Notes: generated from the sequence alone by a model not told the origin. A stretch of 64,000 nt of DNA from Oscheius sp. JU75 (GCA_037178855.1 JASJZC010000001.1:4278001-4342000); one strand, 5' to 3'. Positions 1 to 15,300 are shown, counted from the stretch's first letter. Program-made: numbers and translations.

Positions 1-304
1 TTCTGTATCCAATTAAGTGGCATTGACTAACTTTTGAACTTCACACCTAGTTCAGTTACATTTTAAGTACGGTACTGTAACTGATCTAACAGCGTCAAAC
101 TAGGATTCCGCCCTGGAATTTTGTTTGTTATTCTGGAACTGCGGATCGCGCAACTATTTTTTAGCTAATGCCATGAACTGTGAGAGATGATCAGCCTTTT
201 CCTTCCCTCTAATCGATCTAATCCCCGAAGTCGGAAGCGCTTTTTGATGCGTTTCCCCACTGTTTTCCTAGAGGATTACTACTCCCACATGAACAAGCAC
301 GAAC

Positions 305-493
305 CTGAAGATTCTCGGACTTGACTCGGGTGGCGGTGTTTCTTGGTGTACCGAAGTTGGTCATGAGCTTCTGGGAGTCTCCCTTGTTCCATCCGGCCTG
401 CGAGGGAATGATTCCGTCAGTCTGGCGCAGCTGGGCCAGGGTCCATCTTCCGACACGCTTTGTGGTGCCGGTTCCGACCACCTTGGTCTCCAT
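305..493 (-). CDS. Calponin-repeat muscle protein, first coding exon (partial gene)
   Basis: This exon encodes 63 residues from an ATG at 493 to a CAG|GTTCGT donor at 305. It carries one calponin-family repeat (IPSQAGWNKGDSQK, about residues 28-41) followed by FGTPRN, the form found in nematode calponin-like (CPN/UNC-87-type) proteins, which bind and stabilise actin filaments in muscle. The start is the only in-frame ATG and is followed directly by the conserved region. No second exon is recognisable in the remaining 300 bases, so the gene continues past the left edge. Family membership is secure; the exact orthologue is not. Confidence 0.75.
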
Positions 494-833
494 GGTGGCA
501 TTCGGCTGTTCTAAAAGGGCGGTTTCTCAACGGTTTGACTGGACATACATCTAACATTTACGCGACGCGTTCACAAAAAAGATTGAAGAAAGTTTTGGCA
601 TTATCAGGATTAGAACTTCAGACCCTGTGCTTAGTAGTCGACGCTCTTACCGTATATAGTCTATTTCTAACGAAGAGCGGGAGCGGGTGCCTCGTTTTTC
701 AAGTTTAGAGCTTTTTCAATGTTTTTTGGCCCAGTTCTTCCGTCAAACTTGACTAAAATTGCAAAAAGCAAAAACCTTTTTGTTCTTCGCGCCAATTGCG
801 TTTGATTAGATTGACACGAAAGCGCTAAATCTT

Positions 834-1761
834 TTAACATGCCACTCTTCGTTGGACTACAAGAAAGTCGCGCTTCTCGTACGGTAATGTGGATAAATGG
901 AATGACAAGATGCCCTCGTCCCAAAGCCAAAACGAACCAAGCTCATCCTCTTCGTAGTAGTACTGCGGTCTACTGACAATCGGGACAAGTGGTACCGGCT
1001 CCGGCTCAGCCCTTCTCATGGGAGCCTCCTTCTTCGTGATTTCCGGATAGTTTCCAAATCCCCAGGGGGACAGAGGGGCCGCGACAAATTGGGAATAGTT
1101 CGAAGGGCGGAGATTTTTTTCCGACACAACGTCCGGATTCCGGTCTGCTAGAGCTGCTGGCTCGTAGCGTGGACTGACGGGAGCTGCAACAAAGTTGGCG
1201 TAGTTGGCAGGCGTCTGGTCACGCTCAGAGACGATTTCCGTCGAAGAAGGTTGAAGAGTTGTTGGCTGAGAAGGGTAGGGTGAGATGGGAGCTGCCACAA
1301 AGTCGGCGTAGCCACCAGGAATAGGGACCTAATAACAAGTTTCTAGAGACCAAGAATATATTTTTTAGTTTTAACATGTTTTGCAAAGTTGTCATGTATA
1401 GCAAGAACTACAACTCGGCAGAACATATAAAAGTTCAAAAATGCCCTCTTGGTTCAGAAAAACGTGGCAAGGAGTGTCTGCCTACCGAGTGCTGCTGCTC
1501 GTTCGAGCTAGGTCTAAAAGTGTCGCTGGGGAATCGAGGGACCAGAGAAGACTTGGCCGTGGAAGACGGCGTCACAACGACCGGGATCTCTCGAGCTCTG
1601 GTCCGCTGTCGTTCGACGGCGTCCTCTTGGCGTGGACTCAGCGGCATGTTGAGCTGTTTGGAGAAGGCTGTCGGATAGTAGTAGCTTGGAAAGGTCCCAG
1701 CTATGACCTTGTGCTGTTGCTGAGAGACGAAAGAGGAAGAACTGTAGTTGGAGGAGATCAT
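834..1761 (-). CDS. Disordered protein with FVAAPxSP repeats, unknown function
   Basis: I do not recognise this gene. Two exons read in one phase: 1761-1486 (donor CACTCG|GTAGGC) and 1328-834 (acceptor TTATTAG), giving about 256 residues. The second exon holds three copies of a motif of the form Y-A/S-D/N/Q-F-V-A-A-P-I/V/L-S-P (YADFVAAPISP, YANFVAAPVSP, YSQFVAAPLSP) spaced about 30 residues apart. The first exon is rich in Ser, Gln and Arg, and the C-terminus is acidic then aromatic. No signal peptide or membrane segment is evident. The reading frame is open upstream to 1950, but there is no ATG there, so 1761 is preferred. The repeats suggest a scaffold or structural protein; that is inference. 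Confidence 0.5.
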
Positions 1762-2149
1762 CGTAGCACGCGAACGAGCGACAGGAAGACAGGCCTTGTC
1801 AACTGCTGGTGGGGCCAGTCTGTTTGCTCGCCAGGGTCGAGTAGCGCCCCGTTCCGGACGGATCAAGCCGCATCGCGTGCGTCTCCCAATCTGTCCAATC
1901 CAATCCGAAAAGACTTCCTTCTTCCTTTTTCTCACTTTTCCTCCATTCAAGCGTACATCATGTAAACGTTCCTTTGCCCTCTATCAACTGCAAACCCCGT
2001 GAATTCAGGAAAAGTCAAGCGAAACCATCTACCAATTTACAAAAGACTGTCTAGAGGAGTAATTCAACAATCATTGTTTCCTAGATGGCACCTCTCGAGT
2101 GAGCGTTGATGATTGAAAGAGCCTCTGTTTACCCCACGGATGCCCGTGG
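1762..2149. other. Intergenic, likely 5' flank of the repeat-protein gene
   Basis: About 390 bases with no convincing coding signal. It separates the divergent minus-strand repeat-protein gene from a possible small plus-strand ORF and probably holds both promoters. I see no recognisable motif. Confidence 0.4.
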
Positions 2150-2436
2150 TTTTGTTTAAAAAGTCGGAGGAGGAGGTGGAAAAAGTGCTTAGAATGAAAG
2201 ACACTGTTCCAGGGGGAAACGTCACAACTACAGCTGAGCCAACAGTCAACGTGTTAGTGCTTTTGCCTTTCTATCGAATCTGCTTTTTCGAGATCGTTTT
2301 CCCGTGGTTTGATGACGATTGGACGGATTACAACAGGGAGGACGGGGACTCACCCTCAACGGCTTCGACGGGAGTATCCTCCGCAGGCGGCATCACTCTG
2401 AAGACTGTAGATGAGAAAAAGATGGAGTGGGAGTGA
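2150..2436 (+). CDS. Small hypothetical acidic protein
   Basis: An ATG at 2150 opens a frame of about 95 codons ending at 2436. The N-terminal part is charged (KKSEEEVEKVLRMKD), and the C-terminal part is acidic and Ser/Thr-rich (WFDDDWTDY onward). A possible 42-base intron (donor AAC|GTGTTA at 2250, acceptor TTTTCGAG at about 2291) would remove a hydrophobic stretch that looks unlike the rest, and would leave the frame intact. I do not recognise a family. Codon use is mixed and there is no independent support, so this may not be a real gene. Confidence 0.3.
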
Positions 2437-4193
2437 GGAGAAGGACAGGTGGTCGAGGGAGACCGGAAGGGATGAAGAAATATTACACTCTATCAGTTTT
2501 CATCATAGTTACTCAGAAATATCAGTCTAGGTTTTGGACAAGAAAAAGCATTGTTAGTCACATGGAAAAGAAACAAAACTTCAAAATTGAGTTCCTAAAT
2601 AAGTCAGTCTGGACAGCAACTGTATCAGCTAGATATCCTGCCAAGTCCTCCGTTTCTTTTTTGAAAATTGAAAATTATCTCGGTTCGGAGCTCAAGCATA
2701 TGAAAATGTAGGTAGTAACTTAATTTCAAGACTCCCGGAATAATCTGATGGAGGATTCAGCCTTAAAAAATCTTTTTGTTGCCTGAAGCAAAGGTCCTGA
2801 AGGTTTTTGAGATATAGTAGACAGTTTTGTTCATAAGATTGTTTAGAACGGTCTGAAGAACTGGAAGCTAGTTAGACGTTACAATGTGAGTTTGGAGCCT
2901 GAGAGGAAGCGGTTCCGCACGCGTACTGTCTCGGTGGTAACTATAAGATACTTCCTGGCGATCGAAGCCATCGATTACGTTTTGGAGACACCAAGACAGA
3001 CATCTCAGAGAGTCAAAGAAATTGGAATGGTTGGGTCTCGAAACTGGAAGGACGTCCAAACGGGGGAGAACTATTCATTGTCAGAAATAAATGTGTCGGA
3101 CGAATAATGACTATTAGACGAAGGAACGCAATGTAAACTATAGTCCGAGGTGCACAGGTGATATGATCAAGTGAGGATCAAGGTGCCCAACGAGAGAGAT
3201 AGTGGAGGAGGGGGCAGAGGAACAGCCCCCGGGCGCCTCTTTACACTCCTGCCATCCTCCTAAGAATAGACAACGCCCCCTGTTTTCATACTCTCCCGGC
3301 TCTCGGCATCGGGCATGGGTAAAAAGTCGACACCTGGAGGACCAATTATTTGGGAACGAAACACTGACGGGAGGAGAGAGAAGAGAGAACGCGGACACCT
3401 CATCGAAGAGTCAGACGAGACAGCTCATCAGGCAACGAAATATTGGAAAAGACTTGAGGAACCGTTTTCAGAGAAATATCAGTACCTGCTCGCAGAGTCG
3501 AATTTCGGCCTGCGATACAGTACGAGCGAGACATTCTTTTAAAGAAATGGTAAATTGTCCAGGAATTTTTCAGTATCAGAGGTGGCATATACGGGTTTCG
3601 TCTTGTTCTATCAATTTGTAGAGTATACCAGGAACCACAACTTTTTGAACATGACAGAGTCAATATGTATCGTTTTCAGGCGGAAATTGCGTAAGTAGGA
3701 GTGAAACTATGAGGGCAGTGTTTTCTCCCTGCGATACAAAATTTGGTGCTTCTGGGAACGTGACCTTTTGGTCCCAGACTGTTGTCAAAGAGTCGACTAA
3801 CCTTTCCCAAACTATCAGCGAGCCACTTTGTTTTGGCGCACGCATTACAACGAATGGCATCGGAGCCTTTCGCCAGCTGATCTCGGCCCTCGCGTGATAA
3901 AAAGATGGGAAGGAGGGGGTCGCGTTTAGCTGACTAACCTTTTGACAAATGACAGTGATCTTTTGGGGGACTGGTAAATTGATCGCAATCTTGCAATGTG
4001 GAATCCAGAAAGGGTAACGTATTTTGGTTAATCACCAGCTCTATATACCTCTGGCTAAAACACATTCTTAAACTTTCTCCTTTCTCCTAGTCATTCATTT
4101 CGTTCTCTTTTCGTAATCTGAACGCGGCGGATCTCCATGGAGAGTAGGCCTACAACGCACAAAGAAGTCCCTTGACTACGCTCACAGTCCGTC
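2437..4193. other. Intergenic region, no supported gene
   Basis: About 1.75 kb. Several ORFs of 60-140 codons occur on both strands (for example 3202-3621 plus and 3400-3663 minus), but they overlap each other, lack plausible splice structure and have no recognisable composition. The last 250 bases presumably carry the promoter of the coiled-coil gene that follows. Confidence 0.4.
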
Positions 4194-6485
4194 ATGGGAT
4201 CCAGCCCGACGAAAGTCAAAAAGGAGAATCCTGATAAGGTCAGTTTGCAATCCAAGTCATATTTTGTTCTAGCCGGTCGAGAGATGGGCCGATCCTCCGG
4301 AGCAACCGAAGGACGACGAGCAAAAAGGGAGACCGCGGAAGACGAAAGTCAGTCCGGAGATCAATCCCGACGGAGAGGTTATGCCGAAGAAAGAACATGT
4401 CGAGCAGCACTTTGATAAGATTAAGCTGACAGATGGAATCGTCCAAGACTATGTAAATTTGGAGAAGGAGATCTACAAGCTGGAGAGAAAGAATGTTATC
4501 AAGAAGTACGAGTCACAGACCATCTACGCGGACAACTTGAAGAATACAGTCGAGCAGCTTGAAGCCGTTTTGAAGGAGTTACGGAAACAGACGTAAGTCT
4601 CCTGATCAATGTACTAACTTCTTACCAGAGTTCATGTAATTTTTGGAAACGTGGCGCAAGCTTCTACGCATAGCTCAACCGGTTAGATCTCCAATTTCAA
4701 ACAAAAGGCACCGGGTTCGGTAACAGCTTTCTGCATTTTTTGTGAAACCCCCTATACAACCTTGGATTCATTTGTTGAGCTGCTAATTTTGCTCAAAATG
4801 CATCTAATCATATTTCGGGATCTCTTCTGTTCTGAGTTCAAAACTTAGAGAAAGGGAAAAATCGGACCTGATGAACATCGAGCAGCCGTCAGTCAAGGAC
4901 TTTCTGAAGCAGCAGGGAACCTGGGATGAGAGACTGGCCAAGGAGCAGAGCGAGTATTCGGAGGCTGCCGCCAAGCAGGAAACTGTTGAAAAGGTCAGAG
5001 ATGTCTGGGATTTTTTTACATATCTTGTCAGTTCAGGAACTTCGCCTGGCCCGCGTGAGCTTCGATAATGCTCAGAAGATTATGGAGATCTATAAGCAGC
5101 AGACGGACAACTTGTATGCTCTCTACGACAAACAGGACAAGCTTCTGGGCAAGGAGTTATCCTTTAAAGATGAGACAAAGTTCAGGTGGAGTCTTCGGCG
5201 CGGACTATGCTTCCGAGAAGGAGAATGTACTGGAAGGAGAGTTGGATGATCTGATGGACTGGCAACAGAGAGTCTCCCTTGCCATGTTCAAATGGGCCAA
5301 TGGGCGTGTCCTGCTCGTCCACGCTCTCACTCAAATCACTTTTGGAATCAATCGCTGGATCGATGCTAGAGGAATGGACTCACAGTATTTTGAAACCAGT
5401 GTTCTAGCTTCTCTTTAGAAACCCCAGAGGACGATACTTTGCCGCCGCTGAAGCTCGCAACAACTTCATAGCAGCCGCTCAAAACGTCTCCAGCTGTCGC
5501 ATGTACCTGAACAAGGTCGACTTTCCCTACGCGACAGAGGAGGAAATTGCCATGATGGAGGATACCGTGACCAAGGCTTTCAAGAATGTCAATAATGACT
5601 CGGAGATGAACAAGGTCTGGAAATCGATATTCCATCACCAGTTCCTATCAGTTCAGGCTCTGAAAGTGTTCCAAGATACTCAACAAAAGGTGGCTTCTCT
5701 CATCCAATGGTTCGACAAGGTCATAAACGACACTATTAGGAAGGATTTAGACGAGGCCAACAACAAGGCGAGACTTATTTTGCCTTAATTTATCCAAATC
5801 AAACCGATGAATTGGCAGTTGTCGACTCCTTGAGTCGCAAGTCGCATCTAGTTTTCGGACTTATACGACCTGCCACGGTTTTAATGTTCTGCCAGTTTGT
5901 CGCTTTCGCTCTGCTCTACAACTTTCAGAACGTAGTTAGATTCATAAATGACTATTTCCGGGCGCAAATGAGTCAAAACTGGGAGGCTTCAGGTGATCAA
6001 GAAGCAGAAAGCTCTTCGAGAAGAACGTTTGACCCTGATGAAAAAGAAGTCCAAAGAGGAACTGGGCAAAGAACTTCACATAAAGCATGACAATGTCGAC
6101 GATGATGCCTTGGAGAAGGAGCTGAAGGCTCTGGAAGAGCAGGCCTTGAAGGAGATCGAGGCTGTGAAGAGCGGTAACGATGTGAAGGAGATCCTGAACC
6201 ATGGAAATAACAACGGTAGCGCTGTTCCACTGGCCAAACTGGCTCCGATCCCTAGCAAAGACGCTCTTTTTGGTGAGTTACGGTAGCTGTTGAAATTAAT
6301 GTGGGACAATTAAGGTGATGTAAAACAGAAGATGACCGAGTATGATACGACAAGGAAGCAGTTCCAGAATCGAAATAATGCTCAACGAGAGAAGCAGACC
6401 ATCGCTCTACAGGTTCGTCATTCTGAACAGCAATGTTCTTCAAAGTTGTAGAGCAGTCTTTTATTTACAGCATCATGGATTGTAA
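4194..6485 (+). CDS. Coiled-coil protein, conserved-looking, function unknown
   Basis: A multi-exon gene. Exons I can place: 4194-4238, 4273-4592, 4849-4993, 5037 to about 5388, about 5421-5619, 5661-5767, 5993-6272, 6315-6412, and a short last exon 6471-6485 (HHGL then stop). The product is strongly helical: KEHVEQHFDKIKLTDGIVQD, NLEKEIYKLERKNVIKKYES, a central region with DWQQRVSLAMFKWANG and YFAAAEARNNF, and a Lys/Glu-rich C-terminal coiled coil (KEELGKELHIKH). No catalytic motif, signal peptide or membrane segment is visible. I do not recognise the family. Two oddities: the frame breaks at about 5175-5190 with no usable intron, and the junction after 5767 needs a GC-AG intron. Both are described in the findings. 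Confidence 0.65.
4671..4723 (+). repeat. tRNA-like fragment inside an intron
   Basis: Within the 4593-4848 intron, TAGCTCAACCGGTTAGAT resembles an A box, and GGGTTCGGTAA at 4713-4723 resembles a B box, at about tRNA spacing. The arms do not fold into a complete cloverleaf, so this is a tRNA pseudogene or a tRNA-derived SINE remnant rather than a working gene. Confidence 0.35.
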
Positions 6486-6963
6486 AAACTGTTTCTTGAT
6501 ACTACAATAAGCTGAAAAGTTGAGGGGCAGGGGCGCATTGATATTGGAGGGAAAAGCCGCCGCCCGGATTTCTGTTTCTATGAGAGTAGCTGCCTTGCCT
6601 TGGAAACCATTGTCGTTCAAGTTATCTTTTCGAGAGCTTCAAAATGAGACCAAATACAATGAGAGAGAAAATATTTAAATCTGATTCTCCGCTACCTGTT
6701 TAATTGCTTACCGAATATAGCAGCTGGTCTCCCTATGAATTTTTCGGAACTCTGGAGGAAAAAAAGAAAGACATTACCAGAACCAGAATTGGATCAGTAT
6801 TTGGATTTACCACCAACAGCAGTAAAAATCAAAAAAAAAAATTCAGGAGAAGCTACGCCTCCGTCAGCAGAAGAATCGTCGCACGCGCAAGCAGAGACGA
6901 GACAGTGTTGGAGCAGCAGTTCCGGCTACTTAAAACATTTATTTTTTTTCGTTGGGGAATAAA
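6486..6963. other. Gap with an AT-rich ORF of doubtful status
   Basis: The gap lies between two convergent genes. It contains an ORF (ATG at 6735, stop near 6962, plus strand) whose first half is Lys/Pro/Glu-rich (LPEPELDQYLDLPP). Its codons are AT-rich compared with neighbouring genes and it ends against the 3' end of the opposite gene. It does not join the upstream gene in phase. It could be a transposon-derived scrap. Confidence 0.25.
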
Positions 6964-8296
6964 TCAAAGGCTAGAAGCGATTCTGAACAGACATGCTGCT
7001 GCGACAATCTTTCCCCCGAGCGCCAGAATATTCGGATGAGCCATGTTTTGAATGATCCACTGTCCGATGGAGGCCAAGAGGAATTTAGAATGTTCCAAGG
7101 TGGCATAAGCTCGTATGTTGATCTGGAGAAGAAGCCACAATTCGGAGTAGCAGTAACAGGACATGAACATGAACGAGAGACACATCAAGGTCTAAAGATC
7201 TCCGTGTGAAAGTACTGAAGCCGCTTACGTAGTCAATGGATTCCCAACTAGCTGTGACCTGGACATGGGAAGAGGAGTAGCTGACAAAGGCAGGGACTAG
7301 GAGACTGCAGCTGACCAAGCCCGTATAGTAGTAGCAGAATAGCTCGGTATGGCCTGAACCTGGTCGAAAGATGGCTGAAGTGAGAGTACCTGTCTGCAGT
7401 TCGATGTGAGTCTTCTGAACGGAGAGAACTGTCAGTGCGCGAACAATGGCCAGCAGAGGCGCACAGAACATGGAAAATGTGGTGTATTCCATTTGACCCC
7501 ATTCCAGCCAGGAAAGGGAACAGGCAGCTCCGAGGATCAGCTGGAAAACTGTTTGAACGGTCTCATAGGCTAGTCGAACAGCTTGGAACAATCGAAATGT
7601 GGCGGTTTGTACATCACCAAAGATTTTGTGCGCAAGACAAAGTTTATAAGCTTAAAACTTTACCCCTAAATTTACAAGCCAAACAAGGTGGACAGTCACT
7701 TTGATTAAAGTCTATATAAAGCTTACCAAAAGACCAGCCTTGGGCTTGCCGTCAGCCCGAGACGGCAGATATCGTTTGCCGACGACGATGACAGTCAAGG
7801 TAAACAGAAAGTCGAATATTCTAAATTGACATAGAGCGACAGTCTGACACAGATTTGATTTGACAAGAAGGGACAGTACCTGACGACGTAAAGACCACCA
7901 GTTCGGTTGCCAGAATGCACAATCGAGGACAGAAGCACTTCCAGAACTTTCAGTCCTACCGGCGTGGCAAAAGGCTTCAATGGTAGAGCTGCTCGCGGTA
8001 TACATCCAATTTTTGATATAAAAAACATGAAACAGAAGGCCGTAAAATGATGAAGGAAATGAATGACGGGAGCACGAATGTCGAGCACAAAGTATAGAAC
8101 ATTATGCGCTGCGGACAGCATAAAGGCCGAGGCGACGTTGAGGATGAAAAAGTACATGACATCCTTGAGAGATTTGTTTTATAAAATGGCCGGAATTAAC
8201 CTTTGAGCTGGAAGCAGAGTCGTGGGTTTTGGACATGCTGGAAGGAAGAGGGGGCTGGACTGATCCAATCGAAGAGATCCTATCGCAGGTGGACAT
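6964..8296 (-). CDS. Multipass membrane protein, unrecognised
   Basis: Exons: 8296-8201 (ATG at 8296), 8163-7880, 7820-7727, about 7590-7229, and 7122-6964. Most junctions agree in phase; the one leading into the 7590 exon does not resolve cleanly, and a small exon may be missing there. The 30-residue N-terminus is polar and Ser-rich. After it come several hydrophobic helices: YFFILNVASAFML, FTAFCFMFFISKIG, FDFLFTLTVIVVG, FQLILGAACSLSW, FSMFCAPLLAIVR and a last one near LALGGKIVAAACLFRI. A HxxxHH pattern (HFLHHF) lies in the second segment. No family is recognised, so I call it only a predicted integral membrane protein with roughly 6-8 helices. The 5' end faces the 3' end of WDR47. Confidence 0.55.
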
Positions 8297-8687
8297 CTCG
8301 TCGCGACAACGCTCTCGGTATCGGGCAGCCTACCATACCTAACTCAATCCAGCGTGACTCATTTAATCATTATACAGTTCCGATCCGACCCCGTTTGCAT
8401 CCTTTGAAGTTTAATGTGTTTCAGACCCAACTGATAATGTAAAAACCTCCTGAAAGGAATTTTCCTCTAATTTGCGCGGGTATCGGACATGATCCGTTTG
8501 TTTTGTTGTCGGAGCTTTAACCGATTGATCCATGCAAAAGACTGGCTTATAACCTATTTATTCAGCGAATGCACACACGAACGTCCCGTAATCTTGAAGC
8601 AATTTTGAGAGAGAAGAGCTGATACACCGGCTACTTGAAATGGCAATGAAGCTAGCGGGAGAGAGAGCACAACCGAGAACCCGAAAA
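8297..8687. other. Intergenic gap with the WDR47 3' end
   Basis: About 390 bases between two minus-strand genes. TTTATT at 8556-8561 (AATAAA on the minus strand), about 130 bases past the WDR47 stop, is a plausible poly(A) signal for WDR47. Nothing else is recognisable. Confidence 0.4.
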
Positions 8688-11878
<3,191 letters not shown>

Positions 11879-13077
11879 TAAAAGCTTCTCACTTTCAAGA
11901 GGAAGGAGAAATTTGAGATGGACAGAGAAGAGAGGATAACAATAGACATAGAAAGAGACTAAAAATGAGAGAGCTCTGGAGGTAAGTTCATCCCAAAAAT
12001 GTCAACAAACATGCGCGGAAATCGATGTGACGAAACCGGGAGTCAGGCAGCCCGGAGAGCAGTAATTCCCTCTTTAAATTCCGACCCGATTAGATCATAT
12101 AGCTCCGAAATTTCTGGCGTCTTTCAACTGGATTTTTTAAAATTATATAGGTAAGGAAACAAAAGATGTTCGTTTTGCAAGTCAGCAGAAAATATAGAAA
12201 GACATGTTGTTCGCATTAAGAGGCGTGATAAAATGAGCTTAACGCATCAATAAATCTCAATAAAACAAGCAAAAGGCGGACAGAGAGCGAACACGGAGAG
12301 TCTCCTGTTACACCTCTCTTGCGCTCTCTCTCTCGCTCTCGTGGACAAAGTTCCCCGCCCCAAATTGGCCGCAATTCAGCGCTTTTTTACTCGTCAATGT
12401 ACTGTCCCTCTTGGAACATCTATCAGTTTGGAGAGGAAATGGGCGCGATTAGGCAATTATGAACCCCGACTGACTGTGACCACCTGGCGCCTTGTCAATT
12501 AGAGGCGGTGTTTCATTTTTCACCTCGGGGAGCACCATTCGTCTTGTGAAATGTATGTCTCGCTCTGAACACCTGCTGGACAAGTGAGCGTCTTTTTTTA
12601 GCTAATGCCTGTCGAATACTTGAAAGTTGTACCGTGTTGTTTGAGAACTGTCGGAGTATAGTGCGCGCCTCCTAGACAACTTGGGCGTCGCGCCGAAATG
12701 AAACTTCCGTCAAAGCACATGTTCTCGCCTTCAAAGTGCTTTCAATACCCTTTCCCTGACAAGTGCTTCGAAATGAGACCACACATGCTAGAAGAAATGT
12801 CGTAAAATTAGACAGTGGGTTTGCACCAACGCAGACTGAGAAGTACTAGTTTGCTGCTTTGCTATTATTGAATTATTAATGTTTTGGAAACCTGTAGAAT
12901 AGTTTTTGTCAAGAAAGAGGAAAGGAGAATAGGCCAGTTTGAAGAGAAGGGAACCAGCTGCATCCAGCACCCGGATCAATGCATGACCGCATGAATGCCG
13001 AAAGAAAGCCACAATTGGCTAGAGGAGACACCCGGGAAGATGATTATAGGCACACTTTATTGGAAATCGCTATTAGT
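11879..13077. other. Intergenic region upstream of WDR47
   Basis: About 1.2 kb without a supported gene. At about 12,325-12,345 there is a GAGA-type run (ctctctctctcgctctcg on the plus strand), which could lie in the WDR47 promoter. TTTATT at 13,057-13,062 gives AATAAA on the minus strand 16 bases past the BDP1 stop, so it is the likely BDP1 poly(A) signal. Confidence 0.45.
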
Positions 13078-15061
13078 TCACTTCTTTGGCAGATTCGGGG
13101 CTCGTTTGGCTCGAGGTTTGGACTTGACACTCCTAAGAGACAACTCCTCTTCCTCTACCATGTCCTTGCTCATCTCTTCGTCCTTTGCCAACTTCTCATT
13201 CACCTTTCTGGCTATCTTTGCAGCTCTGATTACGCTCTGATCCACTACTCCGTCCTTATGGGTCTTGGTAAGAGGAAAGAGCTCCTGTACTGCGTCTTGG
13301 TCCTCAGGAGTCTCTGCTACTTCTGGAAAGAGTTGAGTTTTGACGGGAAACTCGTTTCAAGCTTACCCTCGAACCCCTTGTAACTCTGCTGCTTCTTCTT
13401 CTCCTTCTCTTCGGCCTTCTTGGCAGTCTCCGTTTCCATAGCTTGTTTCCTAGCCGCCGTTATCAACTTCCGAGCGTCGAGAGACACCTTCTAAAGGATT
13501 CATTGGACTGATAATGAGACTAACTGGGAAAGGGAGACTCGTCACCATTTATGTGTGACTACTGGCTGGACGTTTGAGGGAACACAAAAACTTCGAACCG
13601 CTTCTCTTTCAAAAATAACCAACCTTTTTCTTGGTCTTGACCTGTTTAGCATAATCTTCATCCGCCAAAGATTCTCCAGACTCACTCGACGAATCTTCCA
13701 GGTCTCCAGCCGCTCTGGCTTTCCTGAAAAAGCATGTTAGTCCGTTAACAATGTGAAAAGTTTAAACCGTTTGTACTCCTTCTCCAACTCGTGAATCAAC
13801 TCCTCTGCCTCGGCCTGTAAATCAGCACTCGCTTCGTCCCAGGTAATTGACACAGCTTCTTTTGATACGGGGTCTTGTCCTTTTGTTTTTTTCAGCTTTT
13901 CTTTACTGTAAGCTCGAAGCTCAGCCTCTTCCGCAATCTCTCCCTGCAGTTTTTCGACCCGACACAAAAGCGTTTCGTCCAAGGCCGAGGGAGTACTCAT
14001 GACATCTTTCAACTTGTTCCAATTGGATCGTTCTTCCCGGTTGTACTTGGACTTGAGCTCGCATCTGGCCCTGGCTGGGAAATACTCATGCATCAAACTG
14101 AAATCCGGGCCAGTACAGCGTAGAATCTCTGAAAATGTGCAGTCTATCAAATAGTTTCCTTATCCATATCTCTGTAACATTTACATATCAAAAGTTGAGA
14201 GGAACAGGACACATTACAGATTGGGAATGAGACAGGGTGAGAACCGACAATCACAAGAGTAGCTTACCATAAAAGAGCTCCGTCTCCTTGTCTGTCCACT
14301 GGGTTCCCTTGCGCCAGAGACGACTCCGGAAGGACAGACTGGTCGTCTTTCTCCCCATCCTGTCATCATCGACCGTCTCCCAGAACGAGGTATCATTCTG
14401 GGTACCCTCAATGACCAGACTGCTTTCATCTAGAACAATCGTCCCGTCCGGTCCGATCTTGACTTGTGGGGCAGCAGATCTCGCTGTCCCGGAAACCGGA
14501 ACAATTTTGGGTGGAACGGGTGCGGCTGAGGCACTACTACACTCGGTCAGTGTTCTCCTTCTGGACAGAATTTGTCCTTTCTTCGGGTTCCAATAGATCA
14601 TATCCATTATCCGCATCTTCTTCGTGTCCAACTGTTCCTGTCCGTTGAACTTTTTCTTCTCACTGAAAGACTATCGGCTAAAAGAAAAGAAATCTATCAT
14701 ACTTCTTCTTCTCCACCAACGCTTCCGGACTCTTGCTTCGAACAGGAGAGACTCCTTTTGGTGGAAGACGCGAGATTCGTTTTTCGACGGGGGGCCAGGC
14801 AATGCCTTCTTCGAATTCTGGGACCACGCCCTCTTCTGCCACTGGCTCTGGGGCTGTCTCTTGACTGAAAAAGAAGGCATACAACTTGTATACAAGTTAA
14901 GGAGTCCGTTTTCGTCTAAGCACTAGCCGTGAAAATGATTTCTTGTAGTCTAAAAATAAACAAGAATGTGAAAGAAAGACCAACCTGGTATCTTTCGGAG
15001 CCTCTCGTTGACTTCCCTTGGTCAAATTGGGTTTGACGAGTCGTCCTCGTCTAGAGAGCAT
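13078..15061 (-). CDS. BDP1: BDP1 (TFIIIB B'' subunit) orthologue
   Basis: BDP1 is the SANT/Myb subunit of TFIIIB, needed for RNA polymerase III transcription of tRNA and 5S genes. The start at 15061 gives a basic N-terminus (MLSRRGRLVKPN). A segment KKMRIMDMIYWNP precedes the SANT domain, which is split by an intron at 14272/14133: WRKGTQWTDKETELFYE, then ILRCTGPDFSLMHEYFP, ARARCELKSKYNREER. The C-terminal third is a Lys/Glu-rich tail ending RAKRAPNLPKK and stop at 13078. All placed junctions keep phase, including one with a donor inside a Lys run (AAGAA|GTATGA). The gene starts only 240 bases after the ANKFY1 stop on the same strand, suggesting co-transcription. Confidence 0.85.
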
Positions 15062-15300
15062 CTGAATAGAATTTGAAGTTGTATAAGCACAAAATGCCGA
15101 TAATCAAGTTTGGAGAAATAACATCGAAGTAATAAGGAACTGGAATCCGCGAAAAAGTTGAAAAACTATTCAATAAATACTCTTTAATATGAAAGCACAC
15201 TCTCTATAAGGATTGAACTGAATATGGACAGACACATCACAGATGGTATCACAGATTCCTTAGCACCGTAGTTGGTTGAAACTTGTACATAGTTACACGA

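Noticed and set aside
3202-3621. 139-codon plus-strand ORF
   Set aside because: Overlaps equally long ORFs on the other strand and shows no conserved composition or splice structure.
7085-7228. Read-through C-terminus of the membrane protein in the unspliced frame (SLDLDVSLVHVHVLL...)
   Set aside because: Splicing from TAC|GTAAGC to CTTCTCCAG|ATC keeps phase and gives a better hydrophobic last helix, so the unspliced reading was dropped.
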